Shown: positions 17,956 to 28,022, counted from the first letter of the stretch. The stretch: 64,000 nucleotides of DNA from CAKZSB01 sp964646405 (GCA_964646405.1 CAZYDV010000001.1:44399-108398), one strand, 5' to 3'. Translations and numbers: made by a program. Notes: generated by a model from the sequence alone, not told the origin.

Positions 17956-19217
17956 AGAGACAGCCCTCTTGTGACGATGTAAACGAAGATGGCCTGTTAG
18001 CCGTCACTGTGGCGCGCGCGCGGCTGGCAGCGCAAATCATGCCGCTGTCTGGCCGCGAACAGGTCGGTGTCAGAGAAAGCCTTGGCCGTGTTTGTGCGCA
18101 ACCGGTCTGTTCACCTATCGATGTACCGGCCTATACCAACAGCGCGATGGATGGCTTTGCCGTCGCCTCGACAGATATGCCCGCTCAGGGCGAACGCACG
18201 CTGCCGCTTGCCGGCACCGTGTGGGCCGGCAGACCGCTTGGCTTTGATCTCGCCGCCGGTCACGCCGTGCGCATCATGACGGGCGGTATGATGCCAGCCG
18301 GCACCGACACGGTGATCATTCAGGAGCATGTCGATGCGACCGAGACAAGCGTGACGATCGACGGGTCTACGCCGGTGGGTCGCAATGTGCGCAAGGCGGG
18401 TGAAGACATATGCGCAGGTGAACAGGTGATCGCCGCTGGCACCTTGATAACACCGGCGCACGTCGGCCTGATGGCGTCGCTTGGGATCTCTGGCCTGTCG
18501 GTGGTGCAGCGTCCGCGCGTAGCGTACTTTAGCACCGGAGACGAGCTGCGTGCGCTGGAGACCCACGCTGGTCAGCCACTGGGCGATGGTGAATTGTTCG
18601 ACAGCAACCGACACACGATTTTCGCCATGCTCTCGCGCATGGACGTCGAATTGATCGACATGGGGCTGGTGCCAGACAACCCGCAAGCCACGCGCGAGGT
18701 TTTCGAGAAAGCCGCCGCGAGCGCCGATCTGATCCTTTCATCGGGCGGTGTGTCCGCAGGGGCAGCCGATTTCGTCAGTGACACACTGGCGCAACTTGGC
18801 GATATCAGTTTCTGGAAACTGGCGATGCGACCAGGACGGCCACTGGCATTTGGCCAGGTTGGAGAGGCCCATTTTTTTGGCCTGCCAGGCAATCCTGTGG
18901 CGGTGATGGTGACTTTCTACGAATTCGTAAAACCGGCGTTACTTCGATTGATGGGGGCAGCTCAAACCGAGCCATTCACCGTATCTGCCAGCGCTCTGGA
19001 GCCGATTCGAAAGTCGCTCGGGCGAGTGGAATATCAACGTGGCATTCTAGAGCTCGCCGCAGATGGCCAGGCCACGGTCAGACTCACCGGCAAACAGGGA
19101 GCCGGGCGCCTGAGTTCCATGTGCCAGGCCAATTGCCTGATCGTCTTGCCGCCGGAAAATGACGGGGTTGTGGCGGGCGATATCGTTCAGGTTCATCCGT
19201 TTCACGGCCTGGTTTGA
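17946..19217 (+). CDS. moeA: Molybdopterin molybdenumtransferase MoeA, copy 1
   Basis: 423 residues. MoeA inserts molybdate into adenylated molybdopterin. Domains are as in the family: N-terminal region with YTNSAMDGFAV, the substrate loop IMTGGMMPAGTDTVI, the MoCF-binding domain with SSGGVSAGAADF and MRPGRPLAFG, FGLPGNPVAV, then a C-terminal beta domain. It overlaps mobA upstream and ykgJ downstream, forming gshA-mobA-moeA-ykgJ. A second, clearly different MoeA is encoded at 31.3-32.6 kb. Confidence 0.94.
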   Translation: MAIERQPSCDDVNEDGLLAVTVARARLAAQIMPLSGREQVGVRESLGRVCAQPVCSPIDVPAYTNSAMDGFAVASTDMPAQGERTLPLAGTVWAGRPLGFDLAAGHAVRIMTGGMMPAGTDTVIIQEHVDATETSVTIDGSTPVGRNVRKAGEDICAGEQVIAAGTLITPAHVGLMASLGISGLSVVQRPRVAYFSTGDELRALETHAGQPLGDGELFDSNRHTIFAMLSRMDVELIDMGLVPDNPQATREVFEKAAASADLILSSGGVSAGAADFVSDTLAQLGDISFWKLAMRPGRPLAFGQVGEAHFFGLPGNPVAVMVTFYEFVKPALLRLMGAAQTEPFTVSASALEPIRKSLGRVEYQRGILELAADGQATVRLTGKQGAGRLSSMCQANCLIVLPPENDGVVAGDIVQVHPFHGLV

Positions 19218-19486
19218 TCGCGACGGTGGTTCCTTTGAATTGCCGTCCCTCTTGCGGTGCCTGCTGTATCGCCCCTTCGATAAGTACACCGATGCCGGGT
19301 ATGCCGAACGGTAAAGCGGCCGGGCAGCGCTGTCTGCACCTGACCGATGAGCAAAAGTGCGCGCTGTTTGATGACCCTCAACGTCCGCAGGTGTGCTCGC
19401 AACTGCAACCCAGCGTGCAAATGTGTGGTGACAACCGGCAGCAGGCGCTTCACTTTCTGGTCACACTGGAATCGCTAACCCGCTGA
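19214..19486 (+). CDS. YkgJ-family cysteine-cluster protein
   Basis: 90 residues starting at a TTG that overlaps the moeA stop; a GTG at 19226 is an alternative. Cysteines in CRPSCGACC, RCLHL, KCALF, VCSQL and MCGD follow the pattern of the YkgJ/UPF0153 zinc- or iron-binding cluster. Members are small cytoplasmic proteins of unknown role. Tight coupling to moeA suggests it belongs to the transcript, not that it acts in cofactor synthesis. Confidence 0.82.
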   Translation: MIATVVPLNCRPSCGACCIAPSISTPMPGMPNGKAAGQRCLHLTDEQKCALFDDPQRPQVCSQLQPSVQMCGDNRQQALHFLVTLESLTR

Positions 19487-19654
19487 GCGACGAGTGCGCA
19501 AACTCCTGCTGACTTGCCGCTCGGCCGGGCGATTCTTTCCGTTTCGAACTGGAAAGGGCCTTAGTCGCGCTGCACACTGGCCGGCACTGGGTGAGTACCC
19601 GCACGGTTGATCTGTGCCACAAAGCCCTTCTTCATCGAATCCAGAACCAGTGCG

Positions 19655-21397
19655 ATGCAAGTACAAAATAATAAAAAAAAGCTTTTGATCGTGGAGCAGT
19701 CAGCGCCGATGCTGCATGTGCTACGGGATTATTGCAAGAAAAAGCTGATCGATGCGGATTGTCACACTGATCCAGCCCAGGCTCTGACGGCACTGTCGAG
19801 TCGATTCTCTGCCTTTGACGCAGATTATTCCTGTGTTGTGCTCGGCTGGACAGATAAGCAACCGGCTGGACTTGAAAATCTTTTGCTGGAATTGTCCGGT
19901 GCAGATCACAAACACTTGCCACTTGTCGTTTTATGCCAGCACATCACTGGCGAGGTTCGCGCAATTGCCAGGCGACGGGCTGCGACACGCGTCTTGCTGT
20001 GGCGTGATTATCAGCAACTGGCGCAACAGCCCGGTGTCGATGGGGAGGCGGCTATGCAGACCCGGTCGCATCACGATTTGCCAATCGAGGCGAGCGAGTG
20101 GCGAATGTTATTCATCGACAATGAACCCAGTGTCAGCATTGCGCTTTGCAATGCGGCGAGCAAGGCCGGCCATGGTGTCGAGGTCGCTCCTGATATTGAG
20201 ACGGCACTACACACACTCGATGATCAACCGGGGTTTGATTTAATAGCGATCGATCATGCGCTGTGTCGTGAGAGCGATGTGCTGGCAGCTCGGCTGCGGG
20301 CATTGGTGGACAGATGTGCGCTTGTGCTGCTGGCGGATTCCTTGTCCAATAGTGTCTCGATTCAAGGCTCGGAAATCGGGGCCGTCGCCTGTCTCGATAA
20401 GAGTGAGAGCCCTGCCATTTTGTGTCAGCGGCTCGATGCGTTGTTGGCGATGAACGATCAAAAAACCGTAGAGCTGCCGGTGCAGCCGATAGTAGAAACT
20501 GTCGATCAAACGGTTCCGATACAGCAGCTTGTCAGCGCTATCGACTCTCCAATACTGATCGTCGATCAGACAGACGGCATCGTCGTTGCGAGCAGGGGAG
20601 CGCAGGCGCTGCTCGGCGCTGTGGCCGACAAGGCATTTGCCGATATTGCCGGTCAATCACTCGAAAACACACAACAGGCGTCAGGCGAGGCGGCTCAATT
20701 GACACTGACACCATTGCAGGGTGAGCCGCTGGCGGTGTCCTGGCAGCTGGACAGCGTTGACATTGACGGCATGGAGCAATTGCAGCTTTTCAGCTTTGTG
20801 CAAGCTCAAGCTGAGCCCGAGCCGAAAGAAGAGCTGGTTAGCGTGGTACCGTCGGTACGCCGCGGAGAAATTCTTGGTACCCATGAACTGAACGAGGCGA
20901 TCGAACAACAGTTGCAACTGACATCCGGATGTCAGGCACTGCTGTTGCTGAATATTGAAATCGTTGCCGTCAGCGGCGATCGCATGGATCTTGGCAGTAG
21001 CGAGCCCATGTTGAGAATTGTCCGTGGAGCGCTTGCCAATGTCTATAAAGCGGAGCGTTCACTGGCGTATCTGGGCAACGGGCAGTTTGCGTTCCTGTTG
21101 AGTACATCACGTTTGCAGGATGCCTTGGTCCTGAGTCGCAAACTACTGCAGATTATACCGCGCATGGTGCGTTACGCTGATTCACTCAAACTAGTATCCC
21201 ATGGCGCGTTGCTGCGCTACGACGAAACGCAGGTCAAGCAAAGTGCCGAGCAGGTATTGCAACAATGCGTGGCCGGCTGTGAAACCAGCCGCAGTCGCGG
21301 AGATGATCTGGTTTACGTCATCCACATGAATCAGTGGTTACGGGCACAGGAAAAAAAGCCACAGCAACGCACTGATCCGCTCGCAGCACCCGTCTAA
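19655..21397 (+). CDS. Multidomain signalling protein with degenerate receiver and GGDEF-like domains
   Basis: 580 residues from ATG 19655; an upstream TTG would add 16. In order: a receiver-like fold (~8-130, LLIVEQSAPMLHVLRDYC), a second receiver-like fold (~150-275, MLFIDNEPSVSIAL and LIAIDHALC), a PAS-like region (~300-395, SPILIVDQTDGIVVASRGAQALLG) and a GGDEF-like C-terminus (~415-565). The GGDEF signature is replaced by AYLGNGQFAF, so diguanylate cyclase activity is unlikely. In the first receiver the phospho-acceptor position is also not convincing; the second retains an Asp in IAIDHA. It probably senses or relays a signal rather than making c-di-GMP. Convergent with valS. Confidence 0.7.
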   Translation: MQVQNNKKKLLIVEQSAPMLHVLRDYCKKKLIDADCHTDPAQALTALSSRFSAFDADYSCVVLGWTDKQPAGLENLLLELSGADHKHLPLVVLCQHITGEVRAIARRRAATRVLLWRDYQQLAQQPGVDGEAAMQTRSHHDLPIEASEWRMLFIDNEPSVSIALCNAASKAGHGVEVAPDIETALHTLDDQPGFDLIAIDHALCRESDVLAARLRALVDRCALVLLADSLSNSVSIQGSEIGAVACLDKSESPAILCQRLDALLAMNDQKTVELPVQPIVETVDQTVPIQQLVSAIDSPILIVDQTDGIVVASRGAQALLGAVADKAFADIAGQSLENTQQASGEAAQLTLTPLQGEPLAVSWQLDSVDIDGMEQLQLFSFVQAQAEPEPKEELVSVVPSVRRGEILGTHELNEAIEQQLQLTSGCQALLLLNIEIVAVSGDRMDLGSSEPMLRIVRGALANVYKAERSLAYLGNGQFAFLLSTSRLQDALVLSRKLLQIIPRMVRYADSLKLVSHGALLRYDETQVKQSAEQVLQQCVAGCETSRSRGDDLVYVIHMNQWLRAQEKKPQQRTDPLAAPV

Positions 21398-21429
21398 ACA
21401 GGCGGTCAGCCAGTAGTCGATCCGCAGAG

Positions 21430-24228
21430 TTATAGCTTTTCTATACGCGCTCGCTGTTGCTGCAGTTGAGAGATGGATTGTTGTGCATCAGCCAATTTCT
21501 GCTGTTCTTTTTGCACGACATCGGCCGGGGCTTTAGCGACAAACTTTTCGTTGCCAAGTTTGCCACTGAGCCGAGCACACTCTTTTTCAAGTTTCGACAT
21601 CTCTCGGTTCAAACGTTCAAGCTCGGCCTGTTTGTCGATCAGCCCGGCCAGTGGGATAAGAATCTGCATCTCGCCAACCAGTGCGGTGGCAGCGTCGGGC
21701 GCCTGTTCGTCGTCTGCCAGCAGGCGCAATGTCTCGGTGCGTGCCAGTGATTCGATCAGGAGCGCGTGCTCGGCCAGACGATTTGCATCCTGCTCTGATG
21801 CATTGTTGCAAATGACGGGCAATTTTTTCGCCGGCGATATATCCATTTCGGCACGGATTCTTCGAATACCAAGCACGAACGACTTGACCCATTCAACTTC
21901 CTGCTCGGCCTGTTCGTCGGACTTGGCGTCGTCGGCAACTGGCCAGGGTTGACGCATAATGGTGTCACCCTCAATAGCTACACGCTCTGCTACCTTTTGC
22001 CAAAGTTCTTCGGTGATGTAGGGCATCATCGGGTGCGCGAGTCTGAGTGCGGCCTCCAGCACCCGGATCATGGTCAATCGGGTGCCGAGCTGCTCGGTCT
22101 TTGTGGCGTTGCCGTTCAGTACTGGTTTCGCCATTTCCAGATACCAGTCGCAGTACTCATTCCAGGTAAATTCATAGAGATCGCGGGCCGCGAGATCGAG
22201 CCGGTAGTGATCGATGTGATCGGTTACTTCGCGTTCTAGTCTTTGCAGTCTTGACATGATCCAGCGATCCGCCAGTGACAGTTGGGCCTGGCTGCCATCA
22301 GTGGCTAGATCCTGCGTATTCATCAAGACGTAGCGGGTGGCGTTCCACAGTTTATTGCAGAAGTTTCGGTAGCCTTCCACCCGCTTGAGGTCGAATCGTA
22401 TGTCGCGACCCGTCGATGCCAGCGCCGCAAAAGTGAATCGCAGTGCATCGGTGCCAAAGCCCGCAATGCCGTCCGGGAATTCTTTGCGTGTCTGGCGTGC
22501 GATTTTGTCGGCAAGGTGTTCCTGCATCATGTTGCCGGTGCGTTTCTCGACCAGTGCCTCCAGCTCAATGCCATCGATGATGTCCAGCGGGTCCAGTACA
22601 TTGCCTTTAGATTTCGACATCTTCTGGCCGTTGGCGTCTCGAACGAGGCCGTGAATGTAGACTTCCCGAAACGGGACCTCGCCGTCCATGAACTTCACCC
22701 CGAACATAATCATTCTGGCCACCCAGAAGAAAATAATGTCAAAGCCGGTGACCAGTACTGAAGTCGGATACCAGGTTTTGAGTGCCTCGGTCGATTCGGG
22801 CCAGCCGAGTGTAGAAAAGGGCCATAGTGCAGACGAGAACCAGGTGTCGAGTACGTCCTCGTCCTGATTCAACTCGGTCGAATCGTCGATGCTGTACTTT
22901 TCCCGCGCCAGAGCTTCGGTTTGAGCGACGTAAATGTTGCCTTTGTTGTCGTACCAGGCCGGGATTCGGTGACCCCACCAGATTTGCCGGCTGATGCACC
23001 AGTCTTCGATGTTGTCCAGCCACTGAAAATAGGTTTTCGACCAGTTTTCCGGAACGAATTTGATCGAACCACCGGACACCGCCTGAATGGCCGGGAGTGT
23101 GATGGCGCTTTTGCCGCCCGGTCTGCCGTCGGCTTGTGTCTCGGTGGTCAGATCGACATACCATTGATCGGTCAAAAAGGGCTCGACGACAGAATTACTT
23201 CGATCACCACGAGGCACCATCAGTTTGTGATCGTCGATTTTTTCAATCAGGTCTAGCGCTTCAAGGTCGGCGACGATGCGCTTGCGTGCGTCGTACCGAT
23301 CCATACCCCGATAGGCCTCCGGCGCGTTGTCGTTGATGCCCGCGCTTTCGGTGAAGATGTTGATGATGTCGAGGTCGTGACGTTGCCCGAGCGCGTAGTC
23401 GTTGAAGTCGTGGGCCGGTGTGATCTTCACACAACCCGAGCCAAATTCAGGATCGACGTAGTCATCGGCAACAATCGGAATGGTGCGTCCGGTTAGCGGC
23501 AGGGTGATGGTCTGGCCGATCAGGTGTTGATAGCGCTCGTCATCCGGATGCACGGCGACCGCGGTATCGCCCAACATGGTTTCCGGTCGTGTGGTGGCAA
23601 CGACCAGATGGCCATCACCATTGTTCAGGGGATAGCGCATGTGCCAGAGGTGCCCGTTTTCTTCTTCGCTCAGCACTTCCAGATCAGACAGTGCGGTGTG
23701 CAGAACCGGGTCCCAGTTGACGAGTCGTTTGCCACGATAGATCAGTCCCTGGTCGTAGAGGCTCACGAAAACCTCGCGCACCGCATGGGACAGGCCCTCG
23801 TCCATCGTGAATCGTTCGCGATTCCAGTCGGGGGAGGCACCCATGCGACGCAACTGGCGAGTGATTTGCCCGCCCGATTCCTCTTTCCACTTCCAGACTT
23901 TCTCGACGAACTTGTCGCGACCCAGGTCGTGACGATTTTGTTGCTGCTGCGCCAGTTGCCGCTCAACCACCATTTGAGTTGCGATACCGGCGTGGTCAGT
24001 GCCGGGCTGCCACAGTGTGCTGTCGCCCTTCATACGGTGATAGCGTATCAGCGTGTCCATGACCGTATCCTGGAACGCATGGCCCATATGCAGCGTGCCG
24101 GTGACGTTCGGTGGCGGAATCATGATGCAGTAGGGCTCGCCGGAGGCCGCCGGCACGAAGTGATGGTTACGCTCCCAGTACTCGTACCAGGTTTGTTCGA
24201 TTGCCGAGGGGTTATAGGTTGTATCCAT
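21430..24228 (-). CDS. valS: Valyl-tRNA synthetase
   Basis: 932 residues from ATG 24228, where MDTTYNPSAIEQTWYEYW aligns with the start of other ValRS; an in-frame ATG at 24273 would add 15 residues. Class I synthetase charging tRNA-Val, with an editing domain against Thr. Motifs: PPPNVTGTLHMGHA (HIGH type), the CP1 editing insertion containing TTRPETMLGDTAVAVHP, DANGQKMSKSKGNV (KMSKS) and a C-terminal coiled-coil arm (LERLNREMSKLEKECARL). Third gene of pepA-holC-valS, an order common in gammaproteobacteria. Confidence 0.97.
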   Translation of the reverse strand: MDTTYNPSAIEQTWYEYWERNHHFVPAASGEPYCIMIPPPNVTGTLHMGHAFQDTVMDTLIRYHRMKGDSTLWQPGTDHAGIATQMVVERQLAQQQQNRHDLGRDKFVEKVWKWKEESGGQITRQLRRMGASPDWNRERFTMDEGLSHAVREVFVSLYDQGLIYRGKRLVNWDPVLHTALSDLEVLSEEENGHLWHMRYPLNNGDGHLVVATTRPETMLGDTAVAVHPDDERYQHLIGQTITLPLTGRTIPIVADDYVDPEFGSGCVKITPAHDFNDYALGQRHDLDIINIFTESAGINDNAPEAYRGMDRYDARKRIVADLEALDLIEKIDDHKLMVPRGDRSNSVVEPFLTDQWYVDLTTETQADGRPGGKSAITLPAIQAVSGGSIKFVPENWSKTYFQWLDNIEDWCISRQIWWGHRIPAWYDNKGNIYVAQTEALAREKYSIDDSTELNQDEDVLDTWFSSALWPFSTLGWPESTEALKTWYPTSVLVTGFDIIFFWVARMIMFGVKFMDGEVPFREVYIHGLVRDANGQKMSKSKGNVLDPLDIIDGIELEALVEKRTGNMMQEHLADKIARQTRKEFPDGIAGFGTDALRFTFAALASTGRDIRFDLKRVEGYRNFCNKLWNATRYVLMNTQDLATDGSQAQLSLADRWIMSRLQRLEREVTDHIDHYRLDLAARDLYEFTWNEYCDWYLEMAKPVLNGNATKTEQLGTRLTMIRVLEAALRLAHPMMPYITEELWQKVAERVAIEGDTIMRQPWPVADDAKSDEQAEQEVEWVKSFVLGIRRIRAEMDISPAKKLPVICNNASEQDANRLAEHALLIESLARTETLRLLADDEQAPDAATALVGEMQILIPLAGLIDKQAELERLNREMSKLEKECARLSGKLGNEKFVAKAPADVVQKEQQKLADAQQSISQLQQQRARIEKL

Positions 24229-24408
24229 GACGAGTGGCAGAGCTAGTTTTCTAAGATAGGTAACGGGCTGCATTCAATCCGCGAGGGGGCGATGCAATGT
24301 CGGGTGTTGCTGGATGGTGATCATGACGCGTGGCACCGCAACCGTGGGGTTGCACACTTTAGCTATTGTAGTCTAACCCGCTGCGCAGTGGTGCAACCGC
24401 AGCTCGGT

Positions 24409-24852
24409 TCAGGCGGGTTCGAGATATTGCAGATGATTTTGCTTTGGCTGTTGCCCGGCCTGGTTGCCTACATCGTGATGGGCCAGCGGATAGCCACGAT
24501 TGCGATAGAACTGATAGCGCTCGCGCCCCAGCAGTTTGGTGGTGTCATCGTGGTCGATGATTTCCAGTGTTTTTTCGAATCGGCTGAAAAAATGGGGTAC
24601 TTCGGGCGCCAGATTGACCAGCACCTGAAGGTGCTGGTCAGGCTCGCCGGTATGGCCAATGGACAACACGGCGCGCGGTCCGCGAGTATATTGTTTATAA
24701 CGTTGCCGCAGCGCGTTGCAACTGCCTGCGCTGCAGGTGTGTATATGTACCGCCTTGCCGGCGCGCATGGATCGATTCAGAAGATCATCGACCATCTGCA
24801 AGCGCCCCTGGCTGGCGTTGGCTTGCAGAATGTAGAACTCAATTTTGGTCAT
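24409..24852 (-). CDS. holC: DNA polymerase III chi subunit
   Basis: 147 residues, the family's usual size. HolC (chi) pairs with psi and contacts SSB, linking the clamp loader to single-stranded DNA. Recognisable from the N-terminus KIEFYILQA, the helix ending RSMRAGKAVHIHT and the conserved position between pepA and valS. The sequence FFSRFEKTLEIIDHDD corresponds to the C-terminal part of the chi fold. About 70 bases separate it from pepA. Confidence 0.88.
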   Translation of the reverse strand: MTKIEFYILQANASQGRLQMVDDLLNRSMRAGKAVHIHTCSAGSCNALRQRYKQYTRGPRAVLSIGHTGEPDQHLQVLVNLAPEVPHFFSRFEKTLEIIDHDDTTKLLGRERYQFYRNRGYPLAHHDVGNQAGQQPKQNHLQYLEPA

Positions 24853-24921
24853 GTCAGCGGCAGTTTGCGGGTGGCAGCCAATGGCAGGGGTTGTGGGTGG
24901 TGCTGTGCTTGCTGAAACGCG

Positions 24922-26409
24922 TCAGCTGCATTGGTCCAGGAGGTATTGCATCAGGAGTGGTACCGGGCGGCCAGTGGCCCCTTTTGCACCGCCCTGTTTC
25001 CACGCCACACCGGCGATATCCAGGTGCGCCCAGCGATAGTCACGAGCGAATCGGGAGAGAAAACAGCCGGCAGTGATCGAGCCCGCTGCCCGACCGGCAA
25101 TGTTCGGTATATCGGCGAAATTGCTCTTCAAAAGCTGCTGATATTCATCCCAGATTGGCAGTCTCCAGCACTTGTCACCGGCGGCTAGTCCCGCCTGGTA
25201 GAGATCATCGGCCAGTTTGTCGTCATTGCCCATCAGCGCGGACACATCATTGCCCAGTGCAACGATACACGCACCTGTCAACGTGGCGATATCGATGACG
25301 GTCTCGGGTTTGTAGCGTGCGGCGTACGTCAGCGCATCGCAAAGCACCAGTCGGCCTTCAGCATCGGTGTTGAGAATTTCGACGGTCTGGCCGGACATGC
25401 TGGTGACGACGTCGCCCGGTCGAGTGGCACAACCGCTTGGCATATTCTCCGCCGCTGCCACCAGGCCAACTACGTTGATCGGCAACTGGAGTTCAACTAC
25501 AGCTCGCATGACGCCGAACACGCTCGCGGCACCGCACATATCGAACTTCATTTCGTCCATACCGGCACCGGGCTTTAACGATATGCCACCGGTGTCGAAA
25601 GTAATGCCCTTGCCAATCAAAACATAGGGCTTTTTCGACGCCGCGGCGCCGTTGTATTGCATCGAGATCATTCGCGCTGGCTGCTCGCTACCTAACGACA
25701 CCGCCAGCAATGCGCCCATCTTGAGTTTGCGCATTTGTGCTTCGTCCAGCACGCTGACCTTTAAGGATTTCCAGTCTTTGCGCAGGTTGCCAGCGTACTT
25801 GGCCAGGTAATCCGGTGTGCAGACATTGGGGGCGAGATTACCCAGATCGCGGGCGACGGCCGTGCCTGCCGCGATCGCGCTGCCCTGTGCAATTCCGGCA
25901 TCGGTTGGTTTAACCTGCGATTTGAGATCGCAATAGAGGGTGAGTTTCTTGAGCGATGATGCCGGTTTCGACGGTTTGCTCTTGTGTTGATCGAACTGGT
26001 AGGTGGCATTGAGTGCGGCGCTTGCTATGGTTCGCGCCTTCCAGGTGGTATCGCGCTCCTTGACCTCAACGTCCAGCAGGCAACTGACGCAATCTGCGGC
26101 GCCCGAGCTTCCGAGTGCGCGCGCCTGAGCGGCGGCCATTTTTTCAAAATCGGTGGCGGATACTGTGCTCGTCGAGGTGTTGATCAACAGCACGCGTTTG
26201 GCGCCCAGACCGGCGCCGGTCGGCAGCATCAGGGTTGCTCCGGTGGTGTCCGGCAAGTCGCCTTGCTTGATCAATTTGCTGACCAGTTGATCAGCTTGTC
26301 CATCCAGAGCGGCAGCAGTCCCGATCATTTTTTTAGACGGGTTGACAGCCACTGCCAGACATTGCGTTTTCTGGTTGATCGGGTCGGCGTGCGAGGCTTT
26401 AATTTGCAA
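24922..26409 (-). CDS. pepA: Leucyl aminopeptidase PepA
   Basis: 495 residues. Start is a TTG at 26409 with GGGGAG five bases upstream. M17-family cytosolic aminopeptidase with a two-metal centre; in E. coli PepA also binds DNA (carAB control and Xer recombination at cer). Metal and catalytic residues are in LIGKGITFDTGG (Lys, Asp), KFDMCGAASV (Asp) and the family signature NTDAEGRLVL (Asp, Glu, Arg). It heads the pepA-holC-valS operon and is divergent from lptF, the usual gammaproteobacterial arrangement. Confidence 0.95.
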   Translation of the reverse strand: MQIKASHADPINQKTQCLAVAVNPSKKMIGTAAALDGQADQLVSKLIKQGDLPDTTGATLMLPTGAGLGAKRVLLINTSTSTVSATDFEKMAAAQARALGSSGAADCVSCLLDVEVKERDTTWKARTIASAALNATYQFDQHKSKPSKPASSLKKLTLYCDLKSQVKPTDAGIAQGSAIAAGTAVARDLGNLAPNVCTPDYLAKYAGNLRKDWKSLKVSVLDEAQMRKLKMGALLAVSLGSEQPARMISMQYNGAAASKKPYVLIGKGITFDTGGISLKPGAGMDEMKFDMCGAASVFGVMRAVVELQLPINVVGLVAAAENMPSGCATRPGDVVTSMSGQTVEILNTDAEGRLVLCDALTYAARYKPETVIDIATLTGACIVALGNDVSALMGNDDKLADDLYQAGLAAGDKCWRLPIWDEYQQLLKSNFADIPNIAGRAAGSITAGCFLSRFARDYRWAHLDIAGVAWKQGGAKGATGRPVPLLMQYLLDQCS

Positions 26410-26698
26410 GATGGCTCCCCTCGGTATAGGTTGCGCGCGTGAGTAAAGTGTTATTGGCCAGTTAGCCCGCTGACTCTAACACGAACCAGTGATTCCCGGC
26501 GCAATTGCAGTAACCGACGTTCTTTTCTGTCTATTGCCGACACCTGCGACCGATGTTTGTCTGGCCCGGATCGGTGTCTTTTTCCGTTGGGTCAATCGCG
26601 ATAATTTGGCCTCTGGTCGACAATGTGATTCGGCAACCGTTTGCTCTGTTACGATTCGATGCTGGCAACCAAGTGTCGGGGAAAGTGACGCAGTGCGT

Positions 26699-26707
26699 TG
26701 CTATACT
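26699..26707 (+). promoter_or_regulatory. Candidate extended -10 promoter for lptFG in the 26410-26842 gap
   Basis: TG-C-TATACT forms an extended -10, about 135 bases before the lptF ATG, with no good -35. The 433-base region 26410-26842 separates divergent pepA and lptF and should carry both promoters; no gene is supported in it and I could not pick a pepA promoter with confidence. Confidence 0.35.
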
Positions 26708-26842
26708 AGCATGTGTCCATGTCATCGCACTCGACCCGTGGACGTTAAACTCTCTTCGGAACGCCAACCCGTCATCATGTTATCTACGAAACAAAAGTCG
26801 CCGTCGGTTATTCGGTTGCCGCACGGGTTTTAGGGGCGTTAG

Positions 26843-27961
26843 ATGCTACTGATGCACAATCACCTGGATCGTTATGTATTCAGGGAAATCTCCCAGACCT
26901 GGCTGGCCGTTACCATTGTGCTGTTGGTCATCATGATCGCCAATGTGCTGGCGCGCACGCTTTCCAAGGTTACTGACGGCACTGTGGCACCCGAGATGCT
27001 CTTGGCGCTGGTGGCAGTCAAGTCGGTGAATCTTCTGGTTACTTTGATTCCTCTGGGCTTGTACCTGGGTGTACTGCTTGGGTTCGGTCGTCTGTACCGG
27101 GATAGCGAAATGTCGGCGATAGCCGCGTGCGGTGCCGGTCTCAAGGCACTGTATCGACCTGCCATTGTCGCTGGTTTGATCGGCGTGGTGGTCATTGGCA
27201 TCCTCACGGTCTGGGTGTCGCCGTGGGCGGCGAGGTACGAACGAGTGCTGGCAGATCAAATTGCCTCGCGATCCGTTGCCGGCCTGCTGAGTGCGGGCCG
27301 GTTTGTCGAGTTGCTCGACGGCAGGGCGGTGGTTTTCACCGAGTCTCTGGCTGAAAACAAACAACAATTCGAGAATATTTTCGTCCACCGCGAGTTGCCC
27401 GATGGCTCTTTCGAGGTGGAAACCGCAAGCTATGCGGTTTATCAACACGATGAATTGACCGGTGATGAATTCATCGTTTTTGTCGATGGCGCCACTACTG
27501 TCGCACAACCTGGAAGCAGCCACTATCGCACGACCCGATTTTCGCAGCACGGTATCAAATTGCCTGAGCGAGAGTCGACATCGAGCGTTGGCAAAGTGGA
27601 GTCATTTTCAATGAGTCAGCTTTGGCAATCGGCGAGCCCGGCGGCCAGTGCGGAGTTGCAGTGGCGAATTTCGATTCCGCTGGCGGCTGTGCTGTTGGCG
27701 ATTCTTGCCGTGCCACTTGCGCATACGTCGCCCAGACAGGGACGCTATTCGCGAATTGCGCTGGCGATTCTGATCTACGTGCCCTACGCCAATCTGCTGG
27801 TATTGAGCCGTAAGTGGATTGCAGCGGGTACTTTGTCGCCGGTTATCGGGCTTTGGTGGGTGCATTGTCTGCTGCTTGTGCTTGCAGCCGTGCTCGCGGT
27901 GAAACTATACGGCTTGAGCTGGGTCACAGGCAAAATGCCTGGCCGGAGCGCAATCGCATGA
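26843..27961 (+). CDS. lptF: LPS export ABC transporter permease LptF
   Basis: 372 residues. LptF pairs with LptG and the LptB ATPase in the inner membrane to extract LPS and push it to the LptC-LptA bridge. Three N-terminal helices, a periplasmic beta-jellyroll (~130-270) and three C-terminal helices are visible. The N-terminus LDRYVFREISQTWLAV and the coupling-helix region GFGRLYRDSEMSAIAACG are diagnostic. lptG follows 61 bases later on the same strand. Confidence 0.95.
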   Translation: MLLMHNHLDRYVFREISQTWLAVTIVLLVIMIANVLARTLSKVTDGTVAPEMLLALVAVKSVNLLVTLIPLGLYLGVLLGFGRLYRDSEMSAIAACGAGLKALYRPAIVAGLIGVVVIGILTVWVSPWAARYERVLADQIASRSVAGLLSAGRFVELLDGRAVVFTESLAENKQQFENIFVHRELPDGSFEVETASYAVYQHDELTGDEFIVFVDGATTVAQPGSSHYRTTRFSQHGIKLPERESTSSVGKVESFSMSQLWQSASPAASAELQWRISIPLAAVLLAILAVPLAHTSPRQGRYSRIALAILIYVPYANLLVLSRKWIAAGTLSPVIGLWWVHCLLLVLAAVLAVKLYGLSWVTGKMPGRSAIA

Positions 27962-28022
27962 AGCGCAATGGTCTATTGCAGGCTTGTCGTACGCGCTCCA
28001 GTTGCAGCGCGAACGGTTACTC

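Noticed and set aside
23524..24246. 240-codon plus-strand frame opposite valS
   Set aside because: Shadow of a strongly biased coding strand; no ribosome site or family match.
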